The notes under the pieces were generated by a model. That model ran no database searches and was not told the origin of the DNA. It saw only the letters and a list, made by a program, of their open reading frames with translations. From Prevotellaceae bacterium UBA4361 (GTDB lineage Bacteria; Bacteroidota; Bacteroidia; Bacteroidales; Bacteroidaceae), in NCBI GenBank assembly GCA_002393575.1, contig DGSN01000002.1, forward strand, positions 1 through 25,640: a stretch of 25,640 nucleotides of DNA, written 5' to 3'. A program made the position numbers and the translations under genes. Positions 1 to 8,652 of this stretch are shown here, piece after piece (positions within the stretch are counted from its first letter, which is position 1; each line of letters opens with the position of its first letter).

Positions 1-4
1 CAAT

Positions 5-24
5 ATGATGGGAAAGTTTAGTTA
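5..24. repeat. End of a palindromic element (partial copy)
   Basis: The 20 bases ATGATGGGAAAGTTTAGTTA are identical to the right end of the palindromic element at 21200-21479 (copy at 21458-21477). The rest of this copy would lie left of the window, so only its terminal repeat is visible. Two exact 20-bp matches about 21 kb apart suggest a dispersed element rather than chance. Confidence 0.6.
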
Positions 25-57
25 TTAACGATTATCTATAATCCTTCATCCTCCCTC

Positions 58-101
58 AAAAAAGAGGCTTCCCCTCCGCCAAAGAAGCGAGAGAGGAAGC
101 C
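58..101 (-). terminator. Rho-independent terminator of the large surface-protein gene
   Basis: Read on the minus strand, GGCTTCC and GGAAGCC (95-101 with 66-72) form a stem around a 22-nt loop and are followed by TCTTTTTT. It lies about 85 bp past the stop codon of the minus-strand gene at 184-3777 and is the likely end of that transcript. Confidence 0.65.
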
Positions 102-183
102 AGAAAAATTAAAAAAGGTATCGATTTCAAACTTACTTGAAAATAAGTTGTGCAGAGATTGACATTTCAGAGATTCAGCCTCG

Positions 184-3100
184 TTACTTCACGACAATCT
201 TTCGAGCCTGTCCACCTTGGCGAACAACGTAGATGCCTGAAGGGAGATTGAGGAGCGGTGTTCCCTTTCCAGAAGCCACCACACGACCATCAAGACGAGT
301 GACCATCCAGTTGTCGCTCTTGGCTGTTGCAGAAACCGTTTCGATGCCAGTCAACACGTTCCAGTGTTCAGGTTCAGCCAGCTGTTCGTTGCCGACATTG
401 TCCACTGCCACGATGTAGAAGGTATAGTCATCTGCTTTCTTACCCGCTTCGACAGGGAATTCAAACTCCTCAGAATTGCTCTCCGAGTAGAGGATGAAGT
501 CCTGACCATTGGTTGAATAATAGTATCTGTATAAGCCAATGCCAGAGCCACTGTCCTTTCCACGGCAGCTGACAGTCATCACATTGCCATCTACAGACAC
601 ATCGCGAATGCGGGAAGTAGGAGCCGTGAGGTCGAGTGTGTTCACATACTCGTTGGTTTCGATTGGTTCGTTGTAGTCGAAGATGATGGTAGCCTTGTTC
701 TTGATTTTCGTGCCATCCGCCAAACCTGGCTTCAAGTCAACCGAGAAGGTGACAAAGCCTTCTCCTTCAGGAGCATTGACATTTGGTGGGAGTTCGATGC
801 CTTCGATGTCCCATGTCAGTTTGTTACCGTCACGGCTTACCTTCCAATTGTATGCATCACCGTCGTGACTGGTTCTGCCGAAGCGAACGGAGCTGACATC
901 AAACACATTCTCATCAAGCACGTCCGTGATGCGGATGCGATAAGCAGGTGCGGTTGCTTCCTTCTTGTTCTCGAAGAGGATGCGATAGTTGAAGGTATTC
1001 GTTTCGCCGATGTATCCTTCTTCTCCGTAGCCCACTGGTCCACACATTTCGTTAGGGTCCCAAGAAGTCACCTTGTGTGTTACACCGACTTTTGCGTCAA
1101 GTATCCTCGCCGGTTCATCCTCAGCCAAGATGTCGTCAATTGCCTTAGCACGGCCAAACTCCAAGAAGAAACGACGACGAAGGGATGGAGCCACACCATT
1201 GACATTCTCGACGACACCTATTGTCGTTGCCACAGGAGCACCACCTGGCACAGCCTTGATGACGTTTTCTCCAGCTTTCTTTGCCATCGTCTTGATAGCA
1301 TGAGTGGCGATATTGTATTTCTCTTTCTCTTCTCTCAACTGGTCCATCGTAAGACCGTATGTACGAGCATAGTCTTGCAGTTTTTCCTCTGGCATCAGTT
1401 TCTTGTTCGCCTTGTCGGTGAGGTATTCCGTCACCTTGTCGGTTGCCATGCTGATAGCAATGGTTCCAACGTATGCACCAACTGCGATGACTGTTCCCGT
1501 GAGAAGGACATGCTTCGGACCACCAGGAACGTTCTTGTTATTGACGCGTCCCTCCGCATACATGGTGAAGGTGTAACGCTCGTATGGATCCAAGTTTGGC
1601 ACAACAAAGGTAGCGCAGTTGACATCCTCGCCTCCGAGCTCATCCATGTTGTAACGAACAATGCCCGTGTCGCAAGGACATTCGGCGTAGAGCAACTTCA
1701 CATCCTCAGAAGCAGGAATGACCAGGAAGAATGAACCAGATGGCTGGCTGTCGATATTCTCAATCGTCACTTGGAAAGGACTTGGAATGCCAATGCGTGT
1801 GCTGTTCCTACCTGTATAGTGAACACGAACCTTTGAGGTCTCCAAGCGTTCGACAGCACCTAACGCCAGAGCATAGCCACCATTACCACCATATTTGTGC
1901 AGATGCACATAGTAGTCGGCACTCTCATCCACTTCATCCACTTGGAGCGTAGCGACTGATGTGTACCATGAGGATGCAACTGTTTTCTGCTCATCTCCCT
2001 TCTTGGATACAAGTTCAACGTATTGGAGAGACAATGTAGATGCTGTGTCACATTCCACCGTGACATACATCAATAAAGCCAACTTATTGGCGTTGATTTT
2101 ATACCAGTCATCGACATCCATCTTGTTGTCAGCATCGACGTAACCCAAATGACCTGTCACGGTCTCATTGTTTTCAATTGTTTTGGTGGCTTGTACCAAC
2201 TCATCATTAGGCTCGGCATCGTTGCGATAGTTATTAGGAGTGAAGATGTATTTGAGCGTGTAGCCGCCATGACCTTCATAACGATGCAAGCGAACATAGT
2301 ATGTACCCACTCCAACATCTGCCACCGTCACCGTATCGTTCGAGAAATACCATTTGGTTTTACGACTTTTGAATTCCTGAGCTTCTGAGTCATACCAATC
2401 AAATTCCATGTACTGAAGGCTGAGCCCAAACTCCTGATTGCAGTTCGCAACCAATTGCACCTTTCCATTCTGTTCCACCTCCAACTTATACCAGTCGTCA
2501 TTGTCGCGATATTCTTTGGCATCAAGATAGCCCAGGTGTCCCTGCATGGTTTGTCCATTGGCTATGACATCGCCTTGTCCTCCTTCATCGTTTGGCTCGG
2601 TATCGTTACCATAGCGGTTAGGAGTGAATATGTACTTCAGTTTATAACCGCCATGACCACCGTAACGATGCAGATGGACGTAATACGTGCCTACGCCAAC
2701 GTCGGTAATGGTCAGCGTATCATTGCTGAAGTACCATTTGGTTGCGCGAGAATGGTAATCATTAGTATCAGAAGCGTACCTCACAAAATCAAGATATTGA
2801 AGTTCAAGTTTATATGTCTGGTCGCAATTCACTACGAGTTGTACCTTGCCATCCTGTTCCACCTTGATTCTGTACCAGTCGTCATTGTCACGATATTCAT
2901 TTCCATCAAGATAGCCCAAATGTCCTTGAACTGTTTTTCCATCTTCCAGCATGGTTCCTGAACCTGATTCATCATTCGGTTCTGCATCGTTAGTATAGGT
3001 GTTGGCTGTGAAAATGTACTTCAGTCTATAACCGCCATGACCACGGTAACGATGCAAGTTGACGTAATACGTGCCCACGCCAACGTCGGTAATGGTCAGA

Positions 3101-3777
3101 GTATCATTGCTGAAGTACCATTTGGTTGCGCGAGAATGGTAATCATTAGTATCAGAAGCGTACCTCACAAAATCAAGATATTGAAGTTCGAGTTTATATG
3201 TCTGGTCGCAATTCACTACGAGTTGCACGATGCCATCCTGTTCCACCTTGATTCTGTACCAGTCGTCATCGTCACGTTTATTGTTCGCATCAGTGTAGCC
3301 CAAACGACCTTGAACCGTATGTCCACTCACCAAATAATCGCCATCGCCATGATTGTCGTTTGGTTCAGCATCATTGCTCAACGAGCAAGGCGTGAACTGA
3401 TAGTTGAGCGTGAATGAGCCACTTCCATCACCACGATGCACACGCACATAATAAGTGCCTTTACCAGCATCCGTCACCTGAAGAGTACCAGTCTCTTTAC
3501 CTGGATACCAAGTTGTTGCTTGGGAAACCATTTCATTGTTGGAATTCCGACATATTTCAATGAGTTGCACATCGAGAGTACCACCAGGAGTCTCCGTCAG
3601 CAGTATTGTTCCCTCTTCTGGCACTTCAATCTTGAACCACGCATCTGGGTGGTCTTTGTCGAGAGTACCGCTTCCTGTACCTCCTTGACTGATGGCCGTT
3701 GCCGTCTGCCAGGTTCCTTGCGCCAACAGTCCCAAAGGCACTGCCAGTAGAATGAAAGAAAGTAATAGTTTTCTCAT
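184..3777 (-). CDS. Large secreted repeat protein with T9SS-like C-terminal tail
   Basis: A 1197-residue protein, probably exported and fixed to the cell surface; its ligand or substrate is unknown. Seen: a signal peptide (residues 1-19, ending LLAQ); five successive repeats of about 130 residues (about 20-650) resembling bacterial pre-peptidase C-terminal (PPC-like) beta-sandwich modules, with recurring NDAEPND, DDWYRIKVEQDG and GTYYVxLHR motifs; an Ig-like stretch; a hydrophobic and helical section (about 780-870); a module beginning SWDPNEMCGPVGYG like those in other large Bacteroidetes surface proteins; another Ig-like domain; and a C-terminal tail (LDGRVVASGKG, then LPSGIYVVRQG, then KIVVK) typical of type IX secretion sorting signals. 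Repeats two and three share nearly identical DNA. It is transcribed away from the AraC-type regulator and followed by a terminator. No catalytic motif was recognised, so adhesion or surface binding is only a guess. Confidence 0.85.
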   Translation of the reverse strand: MRKLLLSFILLAVPLGLLAQGTWQTATAISQGGTGSGTLDKDHPDAWFKIEVPEEGTILLTETPGGTLDVQLIEICRNSNNEMVSQATTWYPGKETGTLQVTDAGKGTYYVRVHRGDGSGSFTLNYQFTPCSLSNDAEPNDNHGDGDYLVSGHTVQGRLGYTDANNKRDDDDWYRIKVEQDGIVQLVVNCDQTYKLELQYLDFVRYASDTNDYHSRATKWYFSNDTLTITDVGVGTYYVNLHRYRGHGGYRLKYIFTANTYTNDAEPNDESGSGTMLEDGKTVQGHLGYLDGNEYRDNDDWYRIKVEQDGKVQLVVNCDQTYKLELQYLDFVRYASDTNDYHSRATKWYFSNDTLTITDVGVGTYYVHLHRYGGHGGYKLKYIFTPNRYGNDTEPNDEGGQGDVIANGQTMQGHLGYLDAKEYRDNDDWYKLEVEQNGKVQLVANCNQEFGLSLQYMEFDWYDSEAQEFKSRKTKWYFSNDTVTVADVGVGTYYVRLHRYEGHGGYTLKYIFTPNNYRNDAEPNDELVQATKTIENNETVTGHLGYVDADNKMDVDDWYKINANKLALLMYVTVECDTASTLSLQYVELVSKKGDEQKTVASSWYTSVATLQVDEVDESADYYVHLHKYGGNGGYALALGAVERLETSKVRVHYTGRNSTRIGIPSPFQVTIENIDSQPSGSFFLVIPASEDVKLLYAECPCDTGIVRYNMDELGGEDVNCATFVVPNLDPYERYTFTMYAEGRVNNKNVPGGPKHVLLTGTVIAVGAYVGTIAISMATDKVTEYLTDKANKKLMPEEKLQDYARTYGLTMDQLREEKEKYNIATHAIKTMAKKAGENVIKAVPGGAPVATTIGVVENVNGVAPSLRRRFFLEFGRAKAIDDILAEDEPARILDAKVGVTHKVTSWDPNEMCGPVGYGEEGYIGETNTFNYRILFENKKEATAPAYRIRITDVLDENVFDVSSVRFGRTSHDGDAYNWKVSRDGNKLTWDIEGIELPPNVNAPEGEGFVTFSVDLKPGLADGTKIKNKATIIFDYNEPIETNEYVNTLDLTAPTSRIRDVSVDGNVMTVSCRGKDSGSGIGLYRYYYSTNGQDFILYSESNSEEFEFPVEAGKKADDYTFYIVAVDNVGNEQLAEPEHWNVLTGIETVSATAKSDNWMVTRLDGRVVASGKGTPLLNLPSGIYVVRQGGQARKIVVK
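2701..3219 (-). repeat. Near-identical intragenic repeat units
   Basis: Bases 2701-2835 and 3085-3219 inside the surface-protein gene match except at about two or three positions, at a distance of 384 bp (128 codons, one PPC-like repeat). The neighbouring unit near 2317-2450 encodes a similar protein segment but differs far more in DNA. This points to recent duplication or gene conversion between these two units only. Confidence 0.85.
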
Positions 3778-3850
3778 AAGAATAGTTGTTTTTAAAGTTA
3801 AACAAAATGGATTTATAAATACAAGATTTTTTCAAAACATATCGTTGTTG

Positions 3851-3858
3851 CAAAATTA
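3851..3858 (-). promoter_or_regulatory. -7 promoter box of the surface-protein gene
   Basis: On the minus strand the sequence is TAATTTTG, a match to the Bacteroidetes TAnnTTTG box, about 75 nt upstream of the start codon. No clear TTTG -33 box is seen at the usual distance. Confidence 0.5.
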
Positions 3859-3996
3859 GAGAAAAGCATACACACTCTGCTCTCGCTACCACAAAGAAAA
3901 CTCTCACATCTACAACTCCACCTTTCATATCAGCAATTTTTTGTTTTCATATCTACAAAAGCACTGATTCAGAGGGGTTCTTCGAGCGAAATTGCC

Positions 3997-4004
3997 TAAC
4001 TTTG
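3997..4004 (+). promoter_or_regulatory. -7 promoter box of the AraC-type regulator gene
   Basis: TAACTTTG matches TAnnTTTG. The first ATG of the gene is at 4014, only 9 nt after the box, so transcription would start just before or at the start codon. This argues for start 4014 rather than the upstream TTG at 4002, which lies inside the box. Confidence 0.55.
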
Positions 4005-4013
4005 CCATCAACC

Positions 4014-5234
4014 ATGATACACGCACTTGTCATATCCATGCCCATCATCGTGTGCGCCGTTTTTGCCATGCTGATGCTGCTCGACCTTCGGGGAAGGAGA
4101 GAACGACTTGTTCTCGCCACGTTCTTCATCGTCACCACCCTACTCTACTTGGGGCATGGCATCTTCTTCAGCAAAATCCTGCATCTGATTCCTCTCAGCG
4201 ACACTGTCTATTCGTTTTGCAACTTAGCGGTCTATCCACTCTATTATCTCTATCTTGAGTCTATCACCTCGGACGACACAAGAAGGTTCCGAATCCTCAG
4301 AAGAATAGCACTCCTGCCAAGCATCGCAAGCAGTGCAATCATCGGTATGTTCTACCTACTCATGAACGATGAGGAAACGGCGCAATTCATCCACACCTAC
4401 CTCTATGGAGCGCAAGGAGCCCAACTTGAAGGCATGGCTTGGTGGCAGGCAGTGGCTCACACGGTGGCAAAATCCATCTTTGCCCTGCAAATCATTCCTG
4501 TCATGCACTTTGGTTCACGAAGCATCATCAAGTTCAATCAGCGCGTGGAAGCCAGCTTTGCGGACACCGATGGACGGTCGCTTCATCGGCAGAGGGTTCT
4601 CCTTTGGATTTTCCTCGTCACTTCTGTTGTCTCATTCGTCTGCAACATCATCGGCAGGCAATGCTTCGTTTCTTCCGCTTGGTTGCTGTCCGTGCCTTCC
4701 ATTCTGTTCTCGGCACTGCTCTTTTGCGTCGGTCGCGAAGGCTTCATGCTGAATTTCTCCATCAAAGAAATCATTGAGGCAGAACAGGAGGAAACGCCAA
4801 GCGAAGAAGAAGAAAACAAGGTTCAGACGAAAACAGAAGCCATAAGTGAACGCTTCATCTCCACCACAGAACAAAGCGAAAACGCACAGACCACTGAGAC
4901 CAGCAAGACAAGTGCCAAAGACCGAAAGATGGACAGCATCGTGCAGCGCATTGTTGATGAACAACTCTATCTGCAACCCGACCTCCAACTGAACGGACTT
5001 GCTACCATGCTTTGCACGAACCGCACCTACATTTCGGAAGCCATCAGAAAGGCAAAAGACATGACTTTCTATGAATTCATCAACGACCTGCGCATCCAGA
5101 ACGCTCAAAAACTCATGGAGGAGCACCCCGAAATGGCCATCTATGAAATCTACACCCTGAGCGGTTACTCCAACTACCCTACCTTCCGACGAAACTACAT
5201 CCGATTTACGAAACGTAGTAAGTCGAAGGTCTAA
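4014..5234 (+). CDS. Membrane-bound AraC-family transcriptional regulator
   Basis: A 406-residue protein from ATG 4014. The first ~245 residues contain about seven hydrophobic segments (for example VISMPIIVCAVFAMLMLL and WIFLVTSVVSFVCNII), so the N-terminal part is probably an integral membrane sensor. An acidic, polar linker (about 250-300) follows, then a C-terminal AraC/XylS-type helix-turn-helix domain (about 305-406): LNGLATMLCTNRTYISEAI is the first helix-turn-helix and MAIYEIYTLSGYSNYPTFRRNYIRF the second. This layout is common in Prevotella and Bacteroides. Oddity: the usual end of the domain (a G-x-(T/S)-PSEYR-like tail) is missing; the last residues KSKV and the stop codon are encoded by a heptad repeat array starting at 5220. 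It is divergent from the surface-protein gene, which it might control, though nothing in the sequence proves this. Confidence 0.85.
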   Translation: MIHALVISMPIIVCAVFAMLMLLDLRGRRERLVLATFFIVTTLLYLGHGIFFSKILHLIPLSDTVYSFCNLAVYPLYYLYLESITSDDTRRFRILRRIALLPSIASSAIIGMFYLLMNDEETAQFIHTYLYGAQGAQLEGMAWWQAVAHTVAKSIFALQIIPVMHFGSRSIIKFNQRVEASFADTDGRSLHRQRVLLWIFLVTSVVSFVCNIIGRQCFVSSAWLLSVPSILFSALLFCVGREGFMLNFSIKEIIEAEQEETPSEEEENKVQTKTEAISERFISTTEQSENAQTTETSKTSAKDRKMDSIVQRIVDEQLYLQPDLQLNGLATMLCTNRTYISEAIRKAKDMTFYEFINDLRIQNAQKLMEEHPEMAIYEIYTLSGYSNYPTFRRNYIRFTKRSKSKV

Positions 5235-5358
5235 GGTCGAGAGTCTAAGGTCAAAGGACGAAGGTCTAAAGCCTAAAGTCAAAGGCAAACTTAAACACCA
5301 GTCCATCCTCCTTCGACCTTTGACCTTCGACTTGAGACCTTCGACTTGAGACCTTCAT
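5220..5358. repeat. Bipartite heptad repeat array 1 (AAGGTCN type)
   Basis: Ten consecutive 7-bp units run from 5220 to 5289 (AAGTCGA, AGGTCTA, AGGTCGA, GAGTCTA, AGGTCAA and so on). After a 20-bp spacer, seven units of the complementary sense follow at 5310-5358 (CCTTCGA, CCTTTGA, CCTTCGA, CTTGAGA, CCTTCGA, CTTGAGA, CCTTCAT). The halves can pair into an imperfect hairpin. The array contains the stop codon of the upstream regulator. Confidence 0.9.
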
Positions 5359-5421
5359 TCATAAATACTAAGAAGTCAACAACTTACACATTTCGGAAAA
5401 CTTTACAAACGGAGAAAATCG

Positions 5422-5533
5422 AAAAGTTTCCCATTTCTATTCTTTACTTATTTGATTTTCAGTTGATTGACATTTTTTAACACGTAAAAAGTTTCCCAAA
5501 ACGATAAACTTTAGAATAATTATATTATCTTTG
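5422..5533 (+). promoter_or_regulatory. nrdDG promoter region with 12-bp direct repeats
   Basis: AAAAGTTTCCCA occurs exactly at 5422-5433 and 5487-5498, 65 bp apart, with an inverted similar site (GGAAAACTTT) near 5396. A -7 box TATCTTTG lies at 5526-5533. The two repeats would lie roughly 50 and 115 bp upstream of the expected transcription start. They may be binding sites for a regulator of anaerobic nucleotide metabolism; they do not resemble the NrdR box. Confidence 0.5.
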
Positions 5534-5557
5534 TCATCGTTTTAGGAACAGTCAAAG

Positions 5558-5647
5558 ATGACAGCCCAAATGCAAACCATCGAAGAACATTCCGAAAACA
5601 CGGCTCAATACAGTTTTTCACCTTATTATTTTAATAGAACAATATAA
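5558..5647 (+). CDS. Possible 29-codon upstream ORF in the nrdD leader
   Basis: An ATG at 5558, preceded by AGGA about 10 nt upstream, opens a 29-codon frame that stops 12 nt before the nrdD start codon. It lies wholly inside the predicted nrdD transcript leader. The peptide (starts MTAQMQTIEEH, ends YYFNRTI) matches nothing I recognise. It could be a leader peptide or chance; conservation is unknown. Confidence 0.25.
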   Translation: MTAQMQTIEEHSENTAQYSFSPYYFNRTI

Positions 5648-5659
5648 TTTCTCTATCGT

Positions 5660-7909
5660 ATGATACAGACAGTAGTCAAGCGCGACGGCCGTACCGTCGG
5701 CTTCAACGAACAGAAAATCATGGCAGCCATCCGCAAGGCCATGATGCATACCGACAAGGGCGAAGATGAACAGCTCATCCAGCGCATCACCGACCACATC
5801 AGCTACCACGGCAACACACAAATGACCGTGGAAGAAATCCAGGACCTCGTGGAACTGGAGCTGATGAAGAGTTCACGCAAGGACGTGGCTCAGCGTTACA
5901 TCGCCTACCGCAACCAGCGCAGCATTGCTCGCAAGGCAAAGACTCGCGACGTGTTCCTCGAAATCATCAACATCAAGAACAACGACGTGACTCGCGAGAA
6001 TGCCAACATGAACGCCGACACGCCTGCGGGCATGATGATGAAGTTCGCCAGCGAATCCACAAAGCCATTCGTGGATGACTATCTTCTGAGCGAGGAAAGC
6101 CGCGATGCCGTTCTTCACAACTACATCCACATCCACGACAAAGACTACTACCCAACCAAGTCGCTCACCTGCGTGCAGCATCCGCTCGACAACGTCCTCA
6201 TGCACGGTTTCGCTGCCGGTCACGGTTCATCACGCCCAGCCAAGCGCATCGAGACGGCAAGCATGTTGGCATGTATCTCCATGGAAACAGCACAGAACGA
6301 AATGCACGGAGGCCAGGCAATTCCTGCTTTCGACTTCTATCTCGCTCCCTTCGTCCGCTCCAGCTTCAAGGAAGAAGTGAGGAACATGGAACAAGTGATG
6401 GGTGAAGACTACTCGCACCTCTACGACATCCAGCTCGACGACTTCCTGACCAAGCCTCTCGACGGGCTGAAAGGCGAACAGCGCGCTTTGCAACACGCCA
6501 TCAACAGGACCGTGGCACGTGTTCACCAAGCTATGGAAGCCTTCATCCACAACATGAACACCATCCACTCCCGTGGTGGCAACCAGGTGGTGTTCTCCTC
6601 CATCAACTACGGAACTGACACCAGCGCCGAAGGCAGATGCATCATGCGCGAACTGCTGAAGAGCACGTTCGAAGGTGTGGGCAATGGAGAGACCGCCATC
6701 TTCCCTATCCAGATTTGGAAGAAGAAGCGAGGCGTGAACTATCTGCCAGAAGACCGCAACTACGACCTCTACCAGTTGGCTTGCAAAGTCACCTCTCGAC
6801 GTTTCTTCCCGAACTTCCTCAACCTCGACGCCACCTACAACCAAAGCGAAGAATGGCGTGCCGACGACCCACACCGCTACTACCACGAAGTGGCTACGAT
6901 GGGATGCCGCACACGTGTGTTTGAAAACCGTTTCGGACCCAAGACATCCATCGGCCGCGGCAACCTCTCTTTCACCACGGTCAACATCGTGCGCCTTGCC
7001 ATCGAATGTATGAATATCGAAAACCAGCAAGAGCGCATCCAGATGTTCTTTGCCAAGCTCGACCACGTGCTTGAAGTGGCAGCACGTCAACTCAACGACC
7101 GTTTCAACTTCCAGAAGACAGCCTTCGCCAAGCAGTTCCCACTGCTCATGAGAAGCCTCTGGATTGGAGCCGATAAGCTGCAACCAAACGACCACATCGA
7201 AAGCGTCATCAACCAAGGCACACTCGGCATCGGATTCATCGGACTGGCAGAATGCTTGGTGGCACTCATCGGCAAGCATCATGGCGAATCAGAAGAAGCA
7301 CAAGAGCTCGGTCTCAAAATCATCACCTACATGCGTGACCGCGTGAACGAATTCTCCCAGCAATTCCATCACAACTATTCTGTCCTCGCCACGCCAGCAG
7401 AAGGACTTTCTGGAAAGTTCACCAAGAAAGACCGCCAGGAATTTGGCTCCATCCCAGGCGTGACCGACCGCGACTATTACACCAACTCCAACCACGTACC
7501 TGTCTATTACAAGTGCAGCGCACGCCACAAGGCAGAAGTGGAAGCACCCTACCACGAACTCACCCGCGGAGGACACATCTTCTACGTGGAAATCGACGGA
7601 GATGCCACCCACAACCCACAAGTCATCATGAACATCGTTGACATGATGGACCAGTACAACATGGGCTACGGAAGCGTGAACCACAACCGCAACCGCTGCA
7701 TGGACTGCGGATACGAGAATGCAGACCCTAACCTCACCGTCTGCCCTAAATGCGGAAGTCGCAACATCGACCGCCTCCAGCGCATCACTGGTTACCTCGT
7801 GGGAACCACCGACCGCTGGAACGCAGGAAAACTGGCTGAACTCAACGACCGCGTGACACACGTGGATGGAGGCAACCAACTCAACCTCTTCCCTGAAGAC
7901 CAACTATAG
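5660..7909 (+). CDS. nrdD: Anaerobic (class III) ribonucleoside-triphosphate reductase
   Basis: Reduces ribonucleoside triphosphates to deoxyribonucleotides without oxygen, using a glycyl radical; 749 residues, usual for the family. Seen: an N-terminal ATP-cone (from VVKRDGRTVGFNEQKI, about 1-90); the barrel segment MLACISMETAQNEMHGG; a finger-loop cysteine in MGCRTRVFEN (Cys416); a C-terminal zinc site with two CxxC pairs (Cys680/683 and Cys695/698); and the radical motif RITGYLVG with the radical glycine at about 711. The start at 5660 begins the conserved ATP-cone; there is no Shine-Dalgarno site, which is normal here. The stop is followed at once by a GC-rich hairpin and then nrdG, so the two are likely cotranscribed. 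The ATP-cone suggests allosteric control of activity by ATP/dATP. Confidence 0.97.
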   Translation: MIQTVVKRDGRTVGFNEQKIMAAIRKAMMHTDKGEDEQLIQRITDHISYHGNTQMTVEEIQDLVELELMKSSRKDVAQRYIAYRNQRSIARKAKTRDVFLEIINIKNNDVTRENANMNADTPAGMMMKFASESTKPFVDDYLLSEESRDAVLHNYIHIHDKDYYPTKSLTCVQHPLDNVLMHGFAAGHGSSRPAKRIETASMLACISMETAQNEMHGGQAIPAFDFYLAPFVRSSFKEEVRNMEQVMGEDYSHLYDIQLDDFLTKPLDGLKGEQRALQHAINRTVARVHQAMEAFIHNMNTIHSRGGNQVVFSSINYGTDTSAEGRCIMRELLKSTFEGVGNGETAIFPIQIWKKKRGVNYLPEDRNYDLYQLACKVTSRRFFPNFLNLDATYNQSEEWRADDPHRYYHEVATMGCRTRVFENRFGPKTSIGRGNLSFTTVNIVRLAIECMNIENQQERIQMFFAKLDHVLEVAARQLNDRFNFQKTAFAKQFPLLMRSLWIGADKLQPNDHIESVINQGTLGIGFIGLAECLVALIGKHHGESEEAQELGLKIITYMRDRVNEFSQQFHHNYSVLATPAEGLSGKFTKKDRQEFGSIPGVTDRDYYTNSNHVPVYYKCSARHKAEVEAPYHELTRGGHIFYVEIDGDATHNPQVIMNIVDMMDQYNMGYGSVNHNRNRCMDCGYENADPNLTVCPKCGSRNIDRLQRITGYLVGTTDRWNAGKLAELNDRVTHVDGGNQLNLFPEDQL

Positions 7910-7920
7910 GCCCCCCCCTT

Positions 7921-8030
7921 CCCTCCCTGTGAGGGAGGGTGAAATTACTCTGCTATTTATTTATATCATGCTATTTCATTTTTCATCATAAATCACCTAC
8001 AACTATCCACCCCCTCCCTCACAGGGAGGG
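7921..8030. repeat. Pair of GC-rich hairpin repeats between nrdD and nrdG
   Basis: CCCTCCCT-GTG-AGGGAGGG (7921-7939) and CCCTCCCT-CAC-AGGGAGGG (8012-8030) are each perfect 8-bp stems with a 3-nt loop and are exact reverse complements of each other. The second is flanked by CCACCCC and GGGGTGG, which can extend it. Its right edge lies about 10 nt before the nrdG start, so it may affect nrdG translation or transcript stability. An AT-rich 70-bp stretch lies between them. Confidence 0.85.
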
Positions 8031-8050
8031 CGAGGGGTGGGTCTGCTATT

Positions 8051-8557
8051 ATGCTTCGCATTCTTTCCATCATAGAAGACACAATGGTCGATGGACCAGG
8101 ATTCCGCACCAGCATCTACAGCGCTGGGTGCAGCCACAACTGTCCGGGTTGTCACAACCGCCAGTCTTGGGACTTCAACCAAGGCAGACAGATGACAACC
8201 GACGAAATCATGGCAGTCATCCTCGCCGACCCGTTTGCCAACGTCACCTTCAGCGGAGGCGACCCCATGTACCAAGCAGAGGGATTCACCGAACTGGCAT
8301 ACGCCATCCACGAACGCAGCAACAAAACCATCTGGTGCTTCACGGGCTTCACCTTCGAAGCACTCCTTGCCCAACCCGCCCAGCGCAAGCTACTCGAACA
8401 AATCGACGTGCTGGTAGATGGTCCTTTCATTGAGAAGTTGAAGAACCCCGACCTTCTCTATCGTGGCAGCAGCAACCAGCGCCTCATTGATGTGAAAAAA
8501 AGCCTCAAACAAGGAAAAGTGGTGCTCTACCACGACCCTATGAGTTTGGCATCTTAA
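8051..8557 (+). CDS. nrdG: Anaerobic ribonucleotide reductase activating protein (radical SAM)
   Basis: Radical-SAM activase that installs the glycyl radical on NrdD; 168 residues, close to the usual 155-175. Seen: the iron-sulfur motif as GCSHNCPGC (Cys27, Cys31, Cys34, CxxxCxxC), preceded by VDGPGFRTSIY as in other NrdG proteins; the SAM-binding GGDP motif in TFSGGDPMYQ; and the C-terminal IDVLVDGPF and YRGSSNQRLIDV typical of NrdG. It directly follows nrdD after a 141-bp gap with two hairpins, and the GAGGGG run near 8032 could act as a weak ribosome site that the hairpin may mask. Confidence 0.97.
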   Translation: MLRILSIIEDTMVDGPGFRTSIYSAGCSHNCPGCHNRQSWDFNQGRQMTTDEIMAVILADPFANVTFSGGDPMYQAEGFTELAYAIHERSNKTIWCFTGFTFEALLAQPAQRKLLEQIDVLVDGPFIEKLKNPDLLYRGSSNQRLIDVKKSLKQGKVVLYHDPMSLAS

Positions 8558-8652
8558 TTGACAAAAAGACAAACAAAAGCCTCAAAAACCACATCTATCC
8601 CGCTGCTTTTAGCAACAAGATGCACGCAAACACTAAAAAAGATGTCATAATT

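Noticed and set aside
865..1734. 289-codon plus-strand frame over the surface-protein gene
   Set aside because: Antisense shadow; the opposite strand has the signal peptide, repeats and C-terminal tail.
4002..4013. TTG start for the AraC-type regulator
   Set aside because: It overlaps the TAACTTTG box; ATG 4014 is the better start.
5220..5358. CRISPR array
   Set aside because: Units are 7 bp without unique spacers, and there are no cas genes.
6230..7282. 350-codon antisense frame over nrdD
   Set aside because: A shadow frame over an unmistakable conserved gene.
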